Source: Monodelphis domestica | Taxonomy: Eukaryota > Chordata > Mammalia > Didelphimorphia > Didelphidae | Direction: 5' to 3' | DNA: 64,000 nucleotides | NCBI RefSeq assembly: GCF_027887165.1 | Contig: NC_077227.1 | Location: 80,927,430-80,991,429, forward strand | Shown here: positions 34,432-63,893 of the stretch, piece by piece | How the letters are laid out: each line of letters opens with the position of its first letter | Numbering within the stretch: position 1 is the stretch's first letter | Program-made: the position numbers and the translations under genes | The notes under the pieces: model-generated | What the model saw: the letters and a program-made list of their open reading frames with translations, nothing else | Databases searched by the model: none | Told to the model about the DNA's origin: nothing

Positions 34432-34635
34432 AAAAAAACAACCCTTACCATCTGTCTTAGAATCAGTACTAAGTATTGGTTCAAAGGCAGAAGAATAGTC
34501 ATATCTAGGCAATTGGGGTTGTGTGACTTATCCAAGGTCACACAAGGAGGAAACATTTGAGGCTAGATTGAACCCAAGACCTTCCATTTCCAGGCCTGGC
34601 TCTCTATCCACTGACTCACCTAATTACCCCTTCTC
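34432..34635 (-). repeat. tRNA-derived SINE (SINE1/WSINE-like)
   Basis: CCCTTACCATCTGTCTTAGA, GGTTGTGTGACTTATCCAAG and GACCTTCCATTTCCAGGCC. Confidence 0.75.
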
Positions 34636-34689
34636 CATTGATTTTTGTAAGTCAAATAATCTGTTTATGTCCTTTAAATTTTTTTGTTG

Positions 34690-35040
34690 TGTGCATTTTA
34701 AAATGGATCTGAACCCTGGGAGACTACAACTCCCAGCACTTTCTACCCCAACTTCCTCAGACACCTCCCACTTTCTTTGTGGGAGATGTCTGAGAAGTTA
34801 TAAAAGAAGAGAGAAGTGCAGGTTTACCGCCCTTTCCAGAAAATGAGAGGAGAGCCTTTTGCCTCTGCATTGCTGCTTTGAGATCTAATTCTCTCTAGTT
34901 TTCCCAAACCTTTATTTTCCTTCCTGGCCCAAATAAAGCTATCCAACTATCCCTAGAGTCTGGCTTGGTTTAATTTAATTCCCTAGTATAATTATACTAG
35001 AAAAGAAAAGCCTGGTCAATTTCCTTACCAGAGCTAGGGG
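34690..35040 (+). mobile_element. Possible solitary LTR (retroviral fossil)
   Basis: Contains ACTACAACTCCCAGCA, a TATAAAAG box and an AATAAAG signal in LTR-like order and spacing. No coding region adjoins. Edges are approximate and the family is undetermined. Confidence 0.45.
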
Positions 35041-35104
35041 GAGCCCCCACCTCCCTTCCCTTCTTTCCCTACCTTTCCATCCAATATTCCCATCTACAGT
35101 TGGA

Positions 35105-35385
35105 ATGTTTCAGATGCCCCCTCTTTTACTGAGCATCTCCATTATTTCGTTGATGAATTGGCTCTGATTTGCATGTCTTTTGGAGTTCCATCTGAGCATC
35201 TTTGGTTTTTGAAATACATTATTCCATTCCCTTTTCTTGATTCTAGTGGGTACAAAATAGTCTTGTGTTAGCCTAATTTCCTTTTCTTTTTTATTCAAAG
35301 GTATTTCTCCTGTTTGTTTGCAGAATGCTACATGTTTAGTTGCAACTTTAGAAATATCCACATTAGGTAAAGGGGTAAGGGAATT
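35105..35385. other. Unassigned sequence with a 101-codon minus-strand frame
   Basis: The minus frame (35415-35110) contains WNNVFQKPKMLRWNSKRHAN. Not recognised; possibly part of an old element next to the LTR-like stretch. Confidence 0.3.
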
Positions 35386-35612
35386 AGCACTTATATAGTG
35401 CCTAGTATGTATCAAGTCCTATGCGATGAGTTTTTTACAAATATCTCCTTTGATCCTAGGTTCTATTATTATCCCCATTTTACAGATGAGGAAATAGGCA
35501 AATAGAGAGGTTAAATGACTTGGGGCAGGGTCACACACATAGTAAAACTTGAACTCAGGTCTTCCTGACTCTAGACCCAGTACTCTATCCATTGTCTTAG
35601 CAGCTTCCTTTA
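35386..35612 (-). repeat. CORE-SINE-type repeat
   Basis: ATTAGCACTTATATAGTGCC, CATTTTACAGATGAGGAAAT and AACTCAGGTCTTCCTGACTC. Confidence 0.8.
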
Positions 35613-35744
35613 GAAAGGAGAATGTGAGTCATGAACTCCTGGAGGAAAGGATGCAGAACCAGCAAACCTCTCCCATCTACTAGAAATACCAGCGAATGAT
35701 GCTCACAGATTTAGAACTAGAAGAAATCTCAGGGATCATCTTAT

Positions 35745-35960
35745 CCAGAAGTTCTTAACATTTTCTATGCCACATAGACCCTTTTAGCAGTCTGATAAAG
35801 CCTCTGAGTTTCACCTTTCTCACAATAATGTTTTCAAATAATTGAAGGAAATGCTATATTTCAGGTAAATATTAGTAAAAATAAAGTTGTATTTTTTTTC
35901 CATCTAAGTTCACACACACCCTTGAATTCTATCTATAGAACTCAGATGAAGAACCCTTGA
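35745..35960. mobile_element. Small DNA-transposon-like repeat
   Basis: CCAGAAGTTCTTAACATTTT at the left and GATGAAGAACCCTTGAACTA at the right; same group as 22125-22360. Confidence 0.45.
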
Positions 35961-35969
35961 ACTAGATAG

Positions 35970-36150
35970 TTTTTTTAAACCTTTACCTTCCCTAAGACGT
36001 ATTGGTTCCTAGGTAGAAAGAGCAGTAAGGGCTGGGTGATGGGGATAGAATCCAGGAAGTATCCGAGGCCGGATTTGAACCTTGGATCTCCTATCTCTAG
36101 GCATGGCTCTCAATACACACTGAGCCACTCAATACACTTAGCTGCTCCCA
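35970..36150 (-). repeat. tRNA-derived SINE (SINE1/WSINE-like)
   Basis: TTTAAACCTTTACCTTCC, GAGGCCGGATTTGAACCTTG and GAGCCACTCAATACACTTAG. Confidence 0.7.
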
Positions 36151-36199
36151 GAACTAGTTTTTGAACATCATTCTAGATCTAAAATTCTGGGATTCACTC

Positions 36200-36460
36200 C
36201 ACCTTTAATTAAATAAAATACATAAGATTTCAATTAAATTGAAATGTATGTATTAAAATGTTTCTTAAAAACCCCAAGTTCACAGATCCCAAGTTAAGAC
36301 CCCCTGAATCCAATTTTCTCATTTTACAAATAAGTAAACTGAGGCCCATAGGTTCAAAGTGATTTGCCTAAGCCACGCAGATAGTAAAAAAAAAAAAAAC
36401 AGATCTGGGATTCAAATGCATATCTTTTGAGTTCATACTTAGTACTCTTTCCACTATAAG
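36200..36460 (-). repeat. CORE-SINE/MIR-type and DNA-element fragments
   Basis: TTCACAGATCCCAAGTTAAG (DNA-element end) runs into CATTTTACAAATAAGTAAAC and TGAGGCCCATAGGTTC (CORE-SINE). Confidence 0.5.
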
Positions 36461-36840
36461 AAAGCAAGAAGGTAATTAGGGTTATGGCCAGGTAGGCTAT
36501 GGCAGACCACTCTTCTCTTCTTTACTGATCTGTCTTCCCCCTCTGATTCCCAAATTTTACTAAAACTAGTTGATGGCCAAGGCATGTAATTTAACCTGAA
36601 GGAATCTGTCATAAAACATAATGTTTTAAATGTATATACTATGGACATTTTATAGACCATTGTAGGTAAAATCTAATTACCTAAAATTTATATTCCCCCA
36701 AAACCAAATGTATTTCATATATGTTCTCATAAGATGAGACAGTCTGCTCAGTCTATATCAAACCAGTCAGCTATTGAGTGTCTTATCTATGCTCATGACT
36801 GTGTGGGAACCATAAATGTAAAATATGATCTCTGACCACA
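36461..36840. other. No recognised feature
   Basis: Only a 68-codon frame of no known similarity. Confidence 0.4.
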
Positions 36841-36844
36841 AAAG

Positions 36845-37100
36845 TCTTACATTCTAGTTGGAGAGAAAATAATATGAGCTAGCATTTACATAGGGCTTCA
36901 AGGATGGTAAAGCACTTTTCTTATGCCATCCCCTTTGATCCTCAAAACAAGTCTGTGAGGTAAGATGCCATTATCTCCCTTTCACAGATGAATTAACTGA
37001 GGTTGATGTGTTAAGTGACTTGACTAGGACCACATAGCCACTAGAGGCAGAATTTTAACTTCCGACCTCCTGATTTCAGGTTCTGGACTCTATCTTTGGT
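36845..37100 (-). repeat. CORE-SINE-type repeat
   Basis: GAGCTAGCATTTACATAGGG, TGATCCTCAAAACAAGTCTG and TTAAGTGACTTGACTAGG. Confidence 0.8.
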
Positions 37101-37159
37101 GTCATCTTTCTTCCAGAGAGATGAGACTAATATTTCTGAAATCAAAACAAGGAAGACAA

Positions 37160-37480
37160 AATGAGAATACAATGAAATGTTTATTGTAGAGTCCCATGTG
37201 TGAACTGCTCTTTAAGGATGGGTAGTACCTCAACATGGAGAGATGAGGAGTTGGAGAAAAAAGTCAAGGAATAAGGAATGAGAGCAAAAACATTGTGGTA
37301 GGAAGCCTGGGAGGTGATGGGAAGGTTTATAATCTATTTTGATTATGGTCAAAGTTGGAAATCAAGCTGGAAAAGTACATATTGGGCCAAATAAGGGAGT
37401 TTTTGAATGCCAGGCAAGAGAATGAGTATAATGTGTGAAGGACAGTGAGAAGGCACTCTAACTGGTGGAGGGGGAGTCCT
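37160..37480 (-). other. Probable 3' UTR with AATAAA signal of the CYP2C-like gene
   Basis: On the minus strand an AATAAA hexamer lies at 37180-37185, about 300 nt after the stop. No known repeat is recognised between it and the stop, and SINE sequence (36845-37100) begins just beyond. A 3' UTR of about this length is normal for CYP2C mRNAs. The cleavage site, 10-30 nt past the hexamer, is inferred. Confidence 0.6.
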
Positions 37481-54751
<17,271 letters not shown>

Positions 54752-54769
54752 TTATGGCTTTACTTCCTT

Positions 54770-54782
54770 TGGACTTTGACCT
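54770..54782 (-). promoter_or_regulatory. HNF4-type DR1 site in the CYP2C-like promoter
   Basis: The minus strand reads AGGTCAAAGTCCA, a perfect direct repeat spaced by one base, 121 bp upstream of the ATG. CYP2C genes in other mammals carry a conserved CAAAGTCCA (HPF-1/HNF4alpha) element in the proximal promoter at a similar distance, driving liver expression. The site is seen directly; binding is inferred. Confidence 0.72.
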
Positions 54783-54810
54783 GCTGATAAAGACAAAGAA
54801 GAAAAGATCC

Positions 54811-54820
54811 CTTAATTAAC
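54811..54820 (-). promoter_or_regulatory. Possible HNF1 half-site
   Basis: GTTAATTAAG on the minus strand, about 30 bp upstream of the DR1 site, matches the first half of the HNF1 consensus GTTAATNATTAAC. In such AT-rich DNA this could be chance. Confidence 0.25.
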
Positions 54821-54964
54821 TCTAAATTTTCAATGGAGAGCACAGTTATATAGTTAATGGCATGGTATCAAACTGATCTGAGAAATAATCGCTTATTTCC
54901 TGGTCATTTCTTAATGAAAAAGTTAATTATTTGTAAGAAAGTACTGAAGCAAGTTCTAGCTAGA

Positions 54965-55570
54965 GGTGGTAGCCAACAGAGGAATTAAAAAAAAAAAACC
55001 ACCTTTATTGACATCTTTTGTTTTTATTGTCTTCCCTTCTTCTCCTCCTCAAAGAGCCATCCCTTATAACATAGAACATAAAGGGGTGGGGGGTGGGAAG
55101 GGACGGAGGAATCCATTCAGCAAAAAAAAACCAGCATACCAACTAAGTCTGACAGTATATGCAGTGTTCCATAGCTTAAACTCTGCAAAGAAGGGAAGGA
55201 GAATTTCTTTTTCCAGAGCCAAGCTTGATCTTTACACTTACACAGTTTTCAGTTGAGGTTTTATGGTTGCTGTTCTTTCTCTTTACATTGTGGTATTCAT
55301 TATGCATACTGTTTTCCTGATCCTGCTTACTTCATTTTGCATGAGTTCATATCACCCCATGCTTCTCTATTATCATTTCTCATAGTTATCATTTCTGAAA
55401 GTTCATTGATATTCCATTTCAACATGTATCACAATTTGTTAGCCAATCAGACATCTACTTTGTCTCCATTCCTTTACTATAACAAAAACTGCTGCTATAA
55501 CATTTTATGTAGTTGGCATTCTATTAGAAGAATGACATCTCAAAACTGTCCCTAGTGGCTATGGATCCTT
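54965..55570 (-). mobile_element. LINE-1 3' part, antisense
   Basis: TTATTGACATCTTTTGTTTT, TTCATTTTGCATGAGTTCAT, TTGATATTCCATTTCAACAT and AAAACTGCTGCTATAACATT follow reversed marsupial LINE-1. It is 5' truncated and lies about 320 bp before the P450 ATG. Confidence 0.7.
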
Positions 55571-55624
55571 ATAAAAGGTGATATTTGTTTTTTATGGAAA
55601 TCTTAAAAATCATTCTCCTGATTA

Positions 55625-55955
55625 GTTTCCTTTAAAAATAAATTTTATTAACGTCTTGTTTTTATATCACCTAGATTTTCCTGCCTCCCAGAGAACAATC
55701 CCTTACAACAATAGTTTTTTAAAAGGAAAAAGGAAAGCATCATGAAGGGATCATCATGATAATCTAATCAAAATGATGGATACATAAGGGGAAAATCTGA
55801 AGTTTTTGCAATATTCCACTTCCATGGATACCTCCTCCATTTGGAAAGAAGGTAGGGGAGGTGTTTTCGCCCTATCTTTTTGAACTCAGCCTGCTTTTAA
55901 TAATTTTGAGATGTTCATCTTCTGATCTGTTTCCCTTCTGTCCTTTTTATTTCCA
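55625..55955 (-). mobile_element. Second LINE-1 3' UTR fragment, antisense
   Basis: AATTTTATTAACGTCTTG and CAGAGAACAATCCCTTACAA parallel the start of the preceding copy (AAGAGCCATCCCTTATAACA). Confidence 0.6.
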
Positions 55956-55989
55956 TTGATGTTTTCTGCTTAAATGGATGCTTTAGTGG

Positions 55990-56105
55990 GACGGAACAAG
56001 GTTGCACACACAATCAGACATGGAGACATTAAACAACTTGTCCTAGGACACACAGTTTTCCTGACTCCAAAGCCAGCCCCACCTTCAACTTCATCTCATT
56101 AGATT
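55990..56105 (-). repeat. CORE-SINE fragment
   Basis: ATTAAACAACTTGTCCTAGG and CACACAGTTTTCCTGACTCC. Confidence 0.45.
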
Positions 56106-56109
56106 TCCG

Positions 56110-56800
56110 GTGTTCTTTTTATACCATGGAGGGGTGGGGAGGGCACTCTGTGGCCACAGAAAGGAGTTGTTATTGATCTAAGACTGTTCTTTTTCAAAAG
56201 AATCTGGGGACTGGAGCTTTGGAGCTATGTGCAGGGAGTACCAGACGTCATCCCTTACCATTTCCTTTTAAATTGAGACTTACTCAGTCACAGAGGTACG
56301 TGAACAGGCAGAGACGCGAACAAAATACCTCTGACTCCAGATTCAGAGAGTTTTCCACTGTACCACCCGTGAGCCGCTCACCCTCAGGAAAAGGAAGTTG
56401 CTGCAGGTACCTTAAGCCCGGCAATCTCTTGCGGAGTCTGGTTCTCCTCCTCACTCCCTCACAGAGTCAGGGATCCACACCAACTTTCTACTAATTCCGC
56501 TGCTAGATAGCGGCCAATGCATTCTTTTCCCCCTCAAGATCAGGCTTCACCAGTTCTGCTTTCATTTTATTTCGCCTCAATCTCCACTTCCTTCTTAAGT
56601 TTCCGGATTCCTGGAGCACTTACACATCCTGGAATTTCGACCAATAGGACTGATCTTGCCTTTAATTGACCCGAATCCTGGGGCTTTACGCAGTTTTACC
56701 CTGCAGTGTTCCATCTAGGCAAAACAGGACAGCAAAGGGAGGGGAGAGAAGTTGGAAGAGGGAAGGGAGGGGTGTTGTTCATTTATTTAAGTCATACTAG
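56110..56800. other. CpG-enriched unassigned patch
   Basis: Contains roughly 15 CpG in 500 bp (for example GACGCGAAC, AGCCGCTCACC, AGCGGCCAATGC) plus CCAAT motifs, against very few in neighbouring DNA. A 91-codon plus-strand frame (56219-56494) is unrecognised. Confidence 0.45.
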
Positions 56801-56879
56801 TTTCCACATTCGATTGAATAAACTAACTTCCCAAGCAACTACTGGGACCTTCAGGTGGTGAAACCTTGCTCTCGTTCAT

Positions 56880-57320
56880 GGTATTGTAATGGAAAGAACC
56901 CTGGATTCTAATCCATAAATCTCAGACCTTTAAGGGAATTTACCTCATCATCCTCTACTTGAAGATTTCTATTGCTAAAGAGTTCACCACTCCTTCTATT
57001 CTCTTTTAGATAGCTCTAAATGTTAAGAAGTATTGCCTATCCTCCATAGTTTCATGCCATCTTCAAATCTGATAGACTTGTATGCTTTCTTTTCAGTACT
57101 TGATAAAAATGTTGAACAACTCAGGACCAAGGATAGATCCCTGGGACACACAATTAGAGACTTCCTTTTCTAGTTGACATCTTCCTATTAATGATTACTC
57201 TTGGCTTTGAATCATTGGAGCATTCAAGCATTACTAAACTTAACGATTGTGTATCCCAGCCCACATCTTTCCATCTTGTCTCCAAGAACAGCATGAGGGA
57301 TTTTATTAAAAATAAATATA
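56880..57320 (-). mobile_element. CR1/L3-like fragment, antisense
   Basis: AACTCAGGACCAAGGATAGA, TTGACATCTTCCTATTAATG and CCACATCTTTCCATCTTGTC parallel 23160-23330. Confidence 0.6.
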
Positions 57321-57374
57321 TATTGACTATTTTTTCCCATCATCCTGGGTTGTAACTGTGGAGTCATCTGCTAT

Positions 57375-60300
57375 TCTTTTTACTTTTAAATTTTATTTTA
57401 TTTATTCTGCACTTAAGCACCAAAAGCAAACAAGCATTTCCACATACAAAGTAGAACACAAAAAAAGATGATAGTGTATAGTTACACAAATTTCAATTAC
57501 ATGCTGCTTGCTTTTTAAAAGTACACAAAATGCTACTTTTAAAGCTTTACTACTTTCTTTTCTAACTACTTTCTGTTATCTTCTGTGTATTTTCTTTTAG
57601 ATGACTTTCTTAAGGGGGAACACTATCATTTCTACTTTATCTCCTCAATTCCTTCCCCCAACTGACTAAAAGAACAAAATCCTTGTAACTTTAAGCATAG
57701 TTAAGCTAAATGGCCCTGTCCAAAAATGCCTCATTCTATATCTTGAGTCCATTGATTTTCTGTCAGGAAGAAGGATATTTGCTTCATCATGATCACCGCG
57801 TGTATCAGAAGTCTTAATCTTTTAAAATTTCTGTAAAATGTTTTTTACTATATAGCATATTTTTACTCAATGAAATGGAACTTTGGAGAGAACAGTTTCT
57901 TTTGCATGATAAGGTTAGAAACCAGATTGCAAAGGGCTGAGAGTGAAAGGACAGCAAGTAGAAATAGTACCATCAGTATAACACACTCTGATTTAGTTCA
58001 TGAAAATCTTTACAGGTTTCTCTGAAATGGAATTTTATAGAAAAAATATTACATTATATTTATATACATTTGTTTAACCAGTTTCCTTGCTGGGTACTTC
58101 TTTTTACTCCAGTTCTTTACTAAAATAAAAAGAGCTGCTATAAATATCATTGTCCATATGAATCCTCTTCTTCATTATTTAATTTCTTTGTGATATGAGC
58201 CTGGTGGTAGCATTGCTAGATTAAAGGGTGTATACAACTTGCTGACTTTGGGGGAATAGTTTCAAATTGCTTTCCAGAATGGAAAGGACTATTTGATAAC
58301 TCTCCCAACTGTGTGTTAGAGTGTTCATTTTCCCATATCCTTTCCAACCACTATAATTTTCCTTTGTCAACTTTGCCTGTTTCATGAGCATAAAGTATAA
58401 ACTTCAAGTTGTTTTTATTTTAATTTCTCTAGTTATTAGCTATTCAGAGCATTTTCTCATATAGTTGATGACAACTCGAATTTCTTCATTTGATAAATGG
58501 CTATTTATATCTTGCTTCCATCTATTTTAAAATTATTTTTCCAATTATATGTAGATTTTAATAATAATCTTCTGAAATTCTGCTATCTATATGCCTCCAT
58601 TTCTTCTCTCCCTCCTCCCTGAGGTGGCAGGTAATATGATACAGGTTATACATATGTTATCATGCAACACATATTTCCATGTTCATCATGTTGTGAAATA
58701 TCTGTTGAAAAATGGTTCCTGGTCTTACATATTTGGATCTATTTCTTATATATCTTGGAAATTATTAGAGATTATAGAAATAAAATATTACAGAAACTTG
58801 CTAAAAAGTTTTATCCATTTTTCACCTTCTAATTTTAATTTCAATGGCTTTGTTTAAATTGTATATAATGAGAGAGTTGATTTTAGCTTCTATGATCCTT
58901 TCTATCCTTTTTTTTGGTCACAAACCCTTCCTCTTTGTGTTTATGAAAGCTATTTCCATTTTATGATGTGACCTTTTTATAATTGACCATGTATTCATTG
59001 GGAATTTATCTTGGTATTTAATATGAGATATTGGTCTAAACTTAATTTTTTTCAGAAAGTTGGGGGTCCATTATGGAAGTGACTTACATGTAATTAGTGG
59101 TATTAGAATTTTGAACAGTTTAACTTTGATGCATAACTGAAGTTTTTTTAGTGTAATTATATTAACATTTACTTCAATTAAGTCAAGTATATATAATAAA
59201 ATATTTGCAAAAAAAAATTCCCAGAAGATATGCTGAATAGTATTTACCCCAGTAGGTAGAGCCTTTGGGTTTATTGAGTAATACAGTGTTCATTTGCTTC
59301 TGTATGTTGTATATTTAATCTATTCCATACTAGAACTTCATTATTATTTTGTTCTGGCTTTAAAATATAATCTTATAGTATTTTGATTGATATAGAATCA
59401 AATAAACAAATTAGTTTAGGTGATATATTTATTTCTGTTATATTGGCAGTGAAATATAACCATGTGCAATCGTCTTTCTAGTTATTTAGGTCTGTGTTTA
59501 TAAAAAGGTGTTTTATTGTTTTATTATCAGTTGTTTTTTCTTAACTTATTACTATTTCTAGCATTATATCAAATAATTGTTGTGATGATATTCTTGCTTC
59601 ACTGTTGATTTTGTTGGAAATGATGCTAAATTATCTCAATTACATATAGTATTGGATTTTGGTCTTAGAAAAATATTCATCATATTAAGCAAATTTTCAT
59701 TTTTTCTGCTTTTTAAGTTTTTTAAAAATGGAAATAGATATATTTTGTCAAATTCTTTTCTGAATCTCAGTATAATTATGTCATTGTGTTTTTATTTTTA
59801 ACATTACCTCTTATGTTTTCTTAATATTAAATCAAACCTATATGACTAATATGACTAGTATTTCCTCTGCCTCACTCTCTTAGGACTATGCCAGATACAA
59901 TTCCAGTTTCCATAGGATTCTAGTGGTATCACTCAAGGGTAAGAGTATGTCTTCTCTAATATGACAGATCCACTTAAAAATTAGTTAATTAAAGCAATGT
60001 ATTTCTACTCCATTGCCTCTTTTCTCTTTTTACTAAGTTCCTGAACTCAAGTTTTTATTCTTTATTTATTTGCTTTTAATCTCCCTTTTGTGATTGGTCG
60101 TCTAATACTATAATTTCTTTTGCTTTTGCTTTATCCTTCATCAATTCTACTCTCCTTCTTAACTTCTTCCCCCTTTCCTTGAGCTATTTTCCTGTTAAAA
60201 TTTATGTATTTCTATGCCAAACTCTCTGTATACAAGTATGTGACTGCTTTTTTAAAAATTGTCCCTTTGGTCCATATAGGAAAGCAAGGTTCCTTTGATA

Positions 60301-60650
60301 CTCATCACTCATCCCCTTTTCCAGATTTGTATAATCTTTATTTCTCTAATTTCAGTTATGTGAGATAGTAAAATTTCTCCCCTTCCTCCTCTTTTCCTTC
60401 ATAGCATAGTACATTTCAATCCCTTTCCTTCTCTTCTTAAGACATTAAAAACAGAGCCAAATATTGCCCAGGGCCCCTTTTGTTTTATTTAACTCCCTTT
60501 ATGTTTTTTAAAGACATTAAGGGTCTAAAAAGAAATTTACCACTCTTCTCTCTATTAAAATGTAAGTACTTTGTTCTCTTCTATCCCTTACTTTTCTTGA
60601 CTGCCATACCTATTAATAACTAATTGAATTTGTCGTCCACAAACTCACCT
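57375..60650 (-). mobile_element. Older LINE-1, antisense, no intact frame
   Basis: Reversed LINE-1 text in order: TTGAGTCCATTGATTTTCTG, AAAAAGAGCTGCTATAAATA, TAGCATTGCTAGATTAAAGG, CTTTCCAGAATGG and TTTTGTCAAATTCTTTTCTG. AT-rich and heavily decayed; the left part of its 3' region is clearest. The boundary near 60.65 kb is approximate. Confidence 0.65.
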
Positions 60651-61262
60651 AGAGTTTATTTAGAAAAAAACCTCTCATATTAATATGTGGGGAAAATGTT
60701 TTGTGTAACTCTCATAAATTGTAGCATCATAAGAGTAGTTAGAAGAAACATGCATAGGGAAAGATTGGGGCATTAAGAATATTTGGGGAAAGTGGGGGCA
60801 AAGAAAGGAAAAGGGAGGGGGGAAATGTCGATAATACTAAGATTAACTTCAAGAAATAGGGGGGGACTCAATAGAATAATCTTTCCCATATAAAGATACA
60901 CACGGGAAGGGGAGGGGAAGAACTCTCATATGAGAAGGAGAGGAAGAGAGTGTGAAGTGGAATTACTTAAACCTTACTCTCAGTGAAAGCAAATCTGAGA
61001 GGGAAGAACATCTAGATCCAGTGGGATCCTGAATTCTATCTTACCCATTAGGGCAAGAAAGAAAGGAAAATTAAGGAGGGGGAGGGAGGGAGTATAAAAA
61101 GGGAGGGAAGGAGAGGGGGGAGGGGAAGGGAGCATAAAAAGGGAGGGGCTAGAAAGGGAAGCATCTCAAGGGAGTGTACTAGGGGGACTGACCTAAAGTA
61201 AATCACTGGTTCAAAAGGAGATAGCTAAAGAAGAAAGGTCAGAACTAGGGGAAGATATCAAA

Positions 61263-62375
61263 ATGCCAGCAAATCCACAAATGACAATCATAACTTTGAA
61301 CGTGAATGGGATGAACTCACCCATAAAACGTAGACAAATAGCAGATTGGATTAGAACCCAAAACTCTAACATATGTTGTCTTCAAGAAACACATATGAGG
61401 CGGGTTGACACTCACAAGGTTAGAATTAAAGTTTGGAGTAAGACCTTTTGGGCCTCAACTGATAGAAAGAAGGCAGGAGTTGCAATCATGATATCTGATA
61501 AAGCCAATGCAAAAATAGACCTGATCAAAAGGGATAGGGAAGGTAATTATATTTTGTTAAAAGGGACTCTAGACAATGAGGAAATATCATTAATCAACAT
61601 GTATGCACCAAATAATATAGCATCCAAATTTTTAATAGAGAAACTAGGAGAATTGAAGGAGGAAATAGACAGTAAAACCATATTAGTGGGAGACTTGAAC
61701 CAACCACTATCAAATTTAGATAAATCAAACCAAAAAATAAACAAGAAAGAGGTAAAAAAGGTGAATGAAATCTTAGAAAAATTAGAGTTAATAGACATAT
61801 GGAGAAAAATAAATAGGGACAAAAAGGAATACACCTTCTTTTCAGCACCACATGGCACATTCACAAAAATAGATCATACACTAGGTCACAGAAACATGGC
61901 ACTCAAATGCAGAAAAGCAGAAATAATAACTGCAGCCTTTTCAGATCACAAGGCAATAAAAACATTGATCGGCAAGGGTACATGGAGAGCCAAATCAAAA
62001 ATTAATTGGAAATTAAATAACATGATACTCCAGAATCGGATAGTTAGAGAAGAAATCATAGAAACAATTAATAATTTCGTTGAAGAAAATGACAACGGTG
62101 AAACATCCTTTCAAACCTTATGGGATGCAGCCAAGGCAGTACTTGGAGGAAAATTCATATCCCTGAGTGCATATATTAACAAACTAGGGAGGACAGAGAT
62201 CAAGGAATTGGAAATGCAAATCAAAAAACTTGAGAACGAACAAATTAAAAACCCCCAGAAGAAAACCATACTAGAGATCCTAAAAATTAAGGGAGAAATT
62301 AATAAAATCGAAAGTGACAGAACTATTGAGCTAACAAGACTAGAAGCTGGTACTTTGAAAAAACAGACAAAATAG
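61263..62375 (+). CDS. LINE-1 ORF2, endonuclease domain (first segment)
   Basis: 370 codons. The APE-like endonuclease that nicks target DNA is visible: [11 protein letters not shown] with Asn, CLQETHM with Glu, MYAPN with Tyr, VGDLNQPLS with Asp and Asn, and SDHKAI with the final His. It continues into the linker ([13 protein letters not shown]) and stops because of a frame change at about 62345; the next segment continues the same protein in another frame. A leucine stands in GDLN where most LINE-1 proteins have GDFN. Confidence 0.9.
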   Translation: MPANPQMTIITLNVNGMNSPIKRRQIADWIRTQNSNICCLQETHMRRVDTHKVRIKVWSKTFWASTDRKKAGVAIMISDKANAKIDLIKRDREGNYILLKGTLDNEEISLINMYAPNNIASKFLIEKLGELKEEIDSKTILVGDLNQPLSNLDKSNQKINKKEVKKVNEILEKLELIDIWRKINRDKKEYTFFSAPHGTFTKIDHTLGHRNMALKCRKAEIITAAFSDHKAIKTLIGKGTWRAKSKINWKLNNMILQNRIVREEIIETINNFVEENDNGETSFQTLWDAAKAVLGGKFISLSAYINKLGRTEIKELEMQIKKLENEQIKNPQKKTILEILKIKGEINKIESDRTIELTRLEAGTLKKQTK

Positions 62376-62539
62376 ACAAAGTACTGGTTAATTTAATTAA
62401 AAAAAGGAAAGAAGAAAGGCAAATTAACAGCATCAAGGATGAAAAGGGGGATCTCTCCTCCAATGAAGAGGAAATTAAGGCAAACATTAAAAACTACTTT
62501 GCCCAACTATATGGCAATAAATATACCAACCTAGGTGAT

Positions 62540-63292
62540 ATGGATGAATATTTACAAAAATATGAATTGCCTAGACTAACAGAAGAAGAAATAGTTTTCT
62601 TAAATAATCCCATATCAGAAAAAGAAATCCCACAGGCCATCAAAGAACTTCCTAAGAAAAAATCCCCAGGGCCTGACGGATTCACCAGTGAATTCTATCA
62701 AACATTCAAAGAACAGTTAATCCCAATACTATACAAACTATTTAACATAATAAGCAAAGAGGGAGTTCTGCCAAACTCCTTTTATGACACAAACATGGTA
62801 CTAATTCCAAAGCCAGGCAGGCCAAAAACAGAGAAAGAAAACTATAGACCAATCTCCCTAATGAATATAGATGCAAAAATCTTAAATAGGATACTAGCAA
62901 AAAGACTCCAGCAAGTGATCAGAAGGGTCATCCACCATGATCAAGAAGGATTTATACCAGGGATGCAGGGCTGGTTCAATATTAGGAAAACTATCCACAT
63001 AATTGACCACATCAACAAGCAAACCAACAAGAACCACATGATTATCTCAATAGATGCAGAAAAAGCCTTTGATAAAATACAACACCTATTCCTATTAAAA
63101 ACACTAGAAAGCATAGGAATAGAAGGGTCATTCCTAAAAATAATGAACAGTATATATCTAAAACCATCAACTAATATCATCTGCAATGGGGATAAACTAA
63201 ATCCATTCCCATTAAGATCAGGAGTGAAACAAGGATGCCCATTATCACCTCTATTATTTGACATTGTATTAGAAACTAGCAGTAGCAATTAG
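62540..63292 (+). CDS. LINE-1 ORF2, reverse transcriptase, N-terminal half
   Basis: 250 codons with RT blocks in order: [68 protein letters not shown] (first catalytic aspartate) and [18 protein letters not shown]. Homology in this frame begins upstream of the first ATG, so the start is only formal. The frame ends after IVLE through a frame change. Confidence 0.92.
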   Translation: MDEYLQKYELPRLTEEEIVFLNNPISEKEIPQAIKELPKKKSPGPDGFTSEFYQTFKEQLIPILYKLFNIISKEGVLPNSFYDTNMVLIPKPGRPKTEKENYRPISLMNIDAKILNRILAKRLQQVIRRVIHHDQEGFIPGMQGWFNIRKTIHIIDHINKQTNKNHMIISIDAEKAFDKIQHLFLLKTLESIGIEGSFLKIMNSIYLKPSTNIICNGDKLNPFPLRSGVKQGCPLSPLLFDIVLETSSSN

Positions 63293-63362
63293 AGAAGAAA
63301 AAGAAATTGAAGGCATTAAAATAGGCAAGGAGGAGACCAAATTATCGCTCTTTGCAGATGAC

Positions 63363-63893
63363 ATGATGGTCTACTTAAAGAATCCTAAAGAATCAACCAA
63401 AAAGCTAGTCAAAATAATCAACAACTTTAGCAAAGTTGCAGGATACAAAATAAACCCACATAAGTCATCAGCATTTCTATATAATTCCAACACAGCTCAG
63501 CAGCAAGAACTAGAAAGAGAAATCCCATTCAAAATTACCTTAGACAAAATAAAATACTTAGGAATCTATCTCCCGAGACAAACACAGGATCTATATGAAC
63601 ACAACTACAAAACACTTTCCACACAACTAAAACTAGACTTGAACAATTGGAAGAACATTAACTGCTCATGGGTAGGACAAGCCAATATAATAAAAATGAC
63701 CATCCTAACCAAACTCATCTATCTATTTAGTGCCATACCCATGGAACTTCCAAAAATTTTTTTTACTGATTTAGAAAAAACCATAACAAAGTTCATTTGG
63801 AAGAACAAAAGATCAAGGATATCCAGGGAAATAATGGAAAAAAAATACAAAGGAAGGGGGTCTTGCAGTCCCAGATCTCAGACTATATTATAA
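63363..63893 (+). CDS. LINE-1 ORF2, reverse transcriptase, palm and thumb part
   Basis: 176 codons. The catalytic FADD box lies just before and at the start ([12 protein letters not shown]), followed by [20 protein letters not shown] and [18 protein letters not shown] further frame change near 63855 ends the segment; [17 protein letters not shown] continues in another frame to the window end. Confidence 0.92.
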   Translation: MMVYLKNPKESTKKLVKIINNFSKVAGYKINPHKSSAFLYNSNTAQQQELEREIPFKITLDKIKYLGIYLPRQTQDLYEHNYKTLSTQLKLDLNNWKNINCSWVGQANIIKMTILTKLIYLFSAIPMELPKIFFTDLEKTITKFIWKNKRSRISREIMEKKYKGRGSCSPRSQTIL

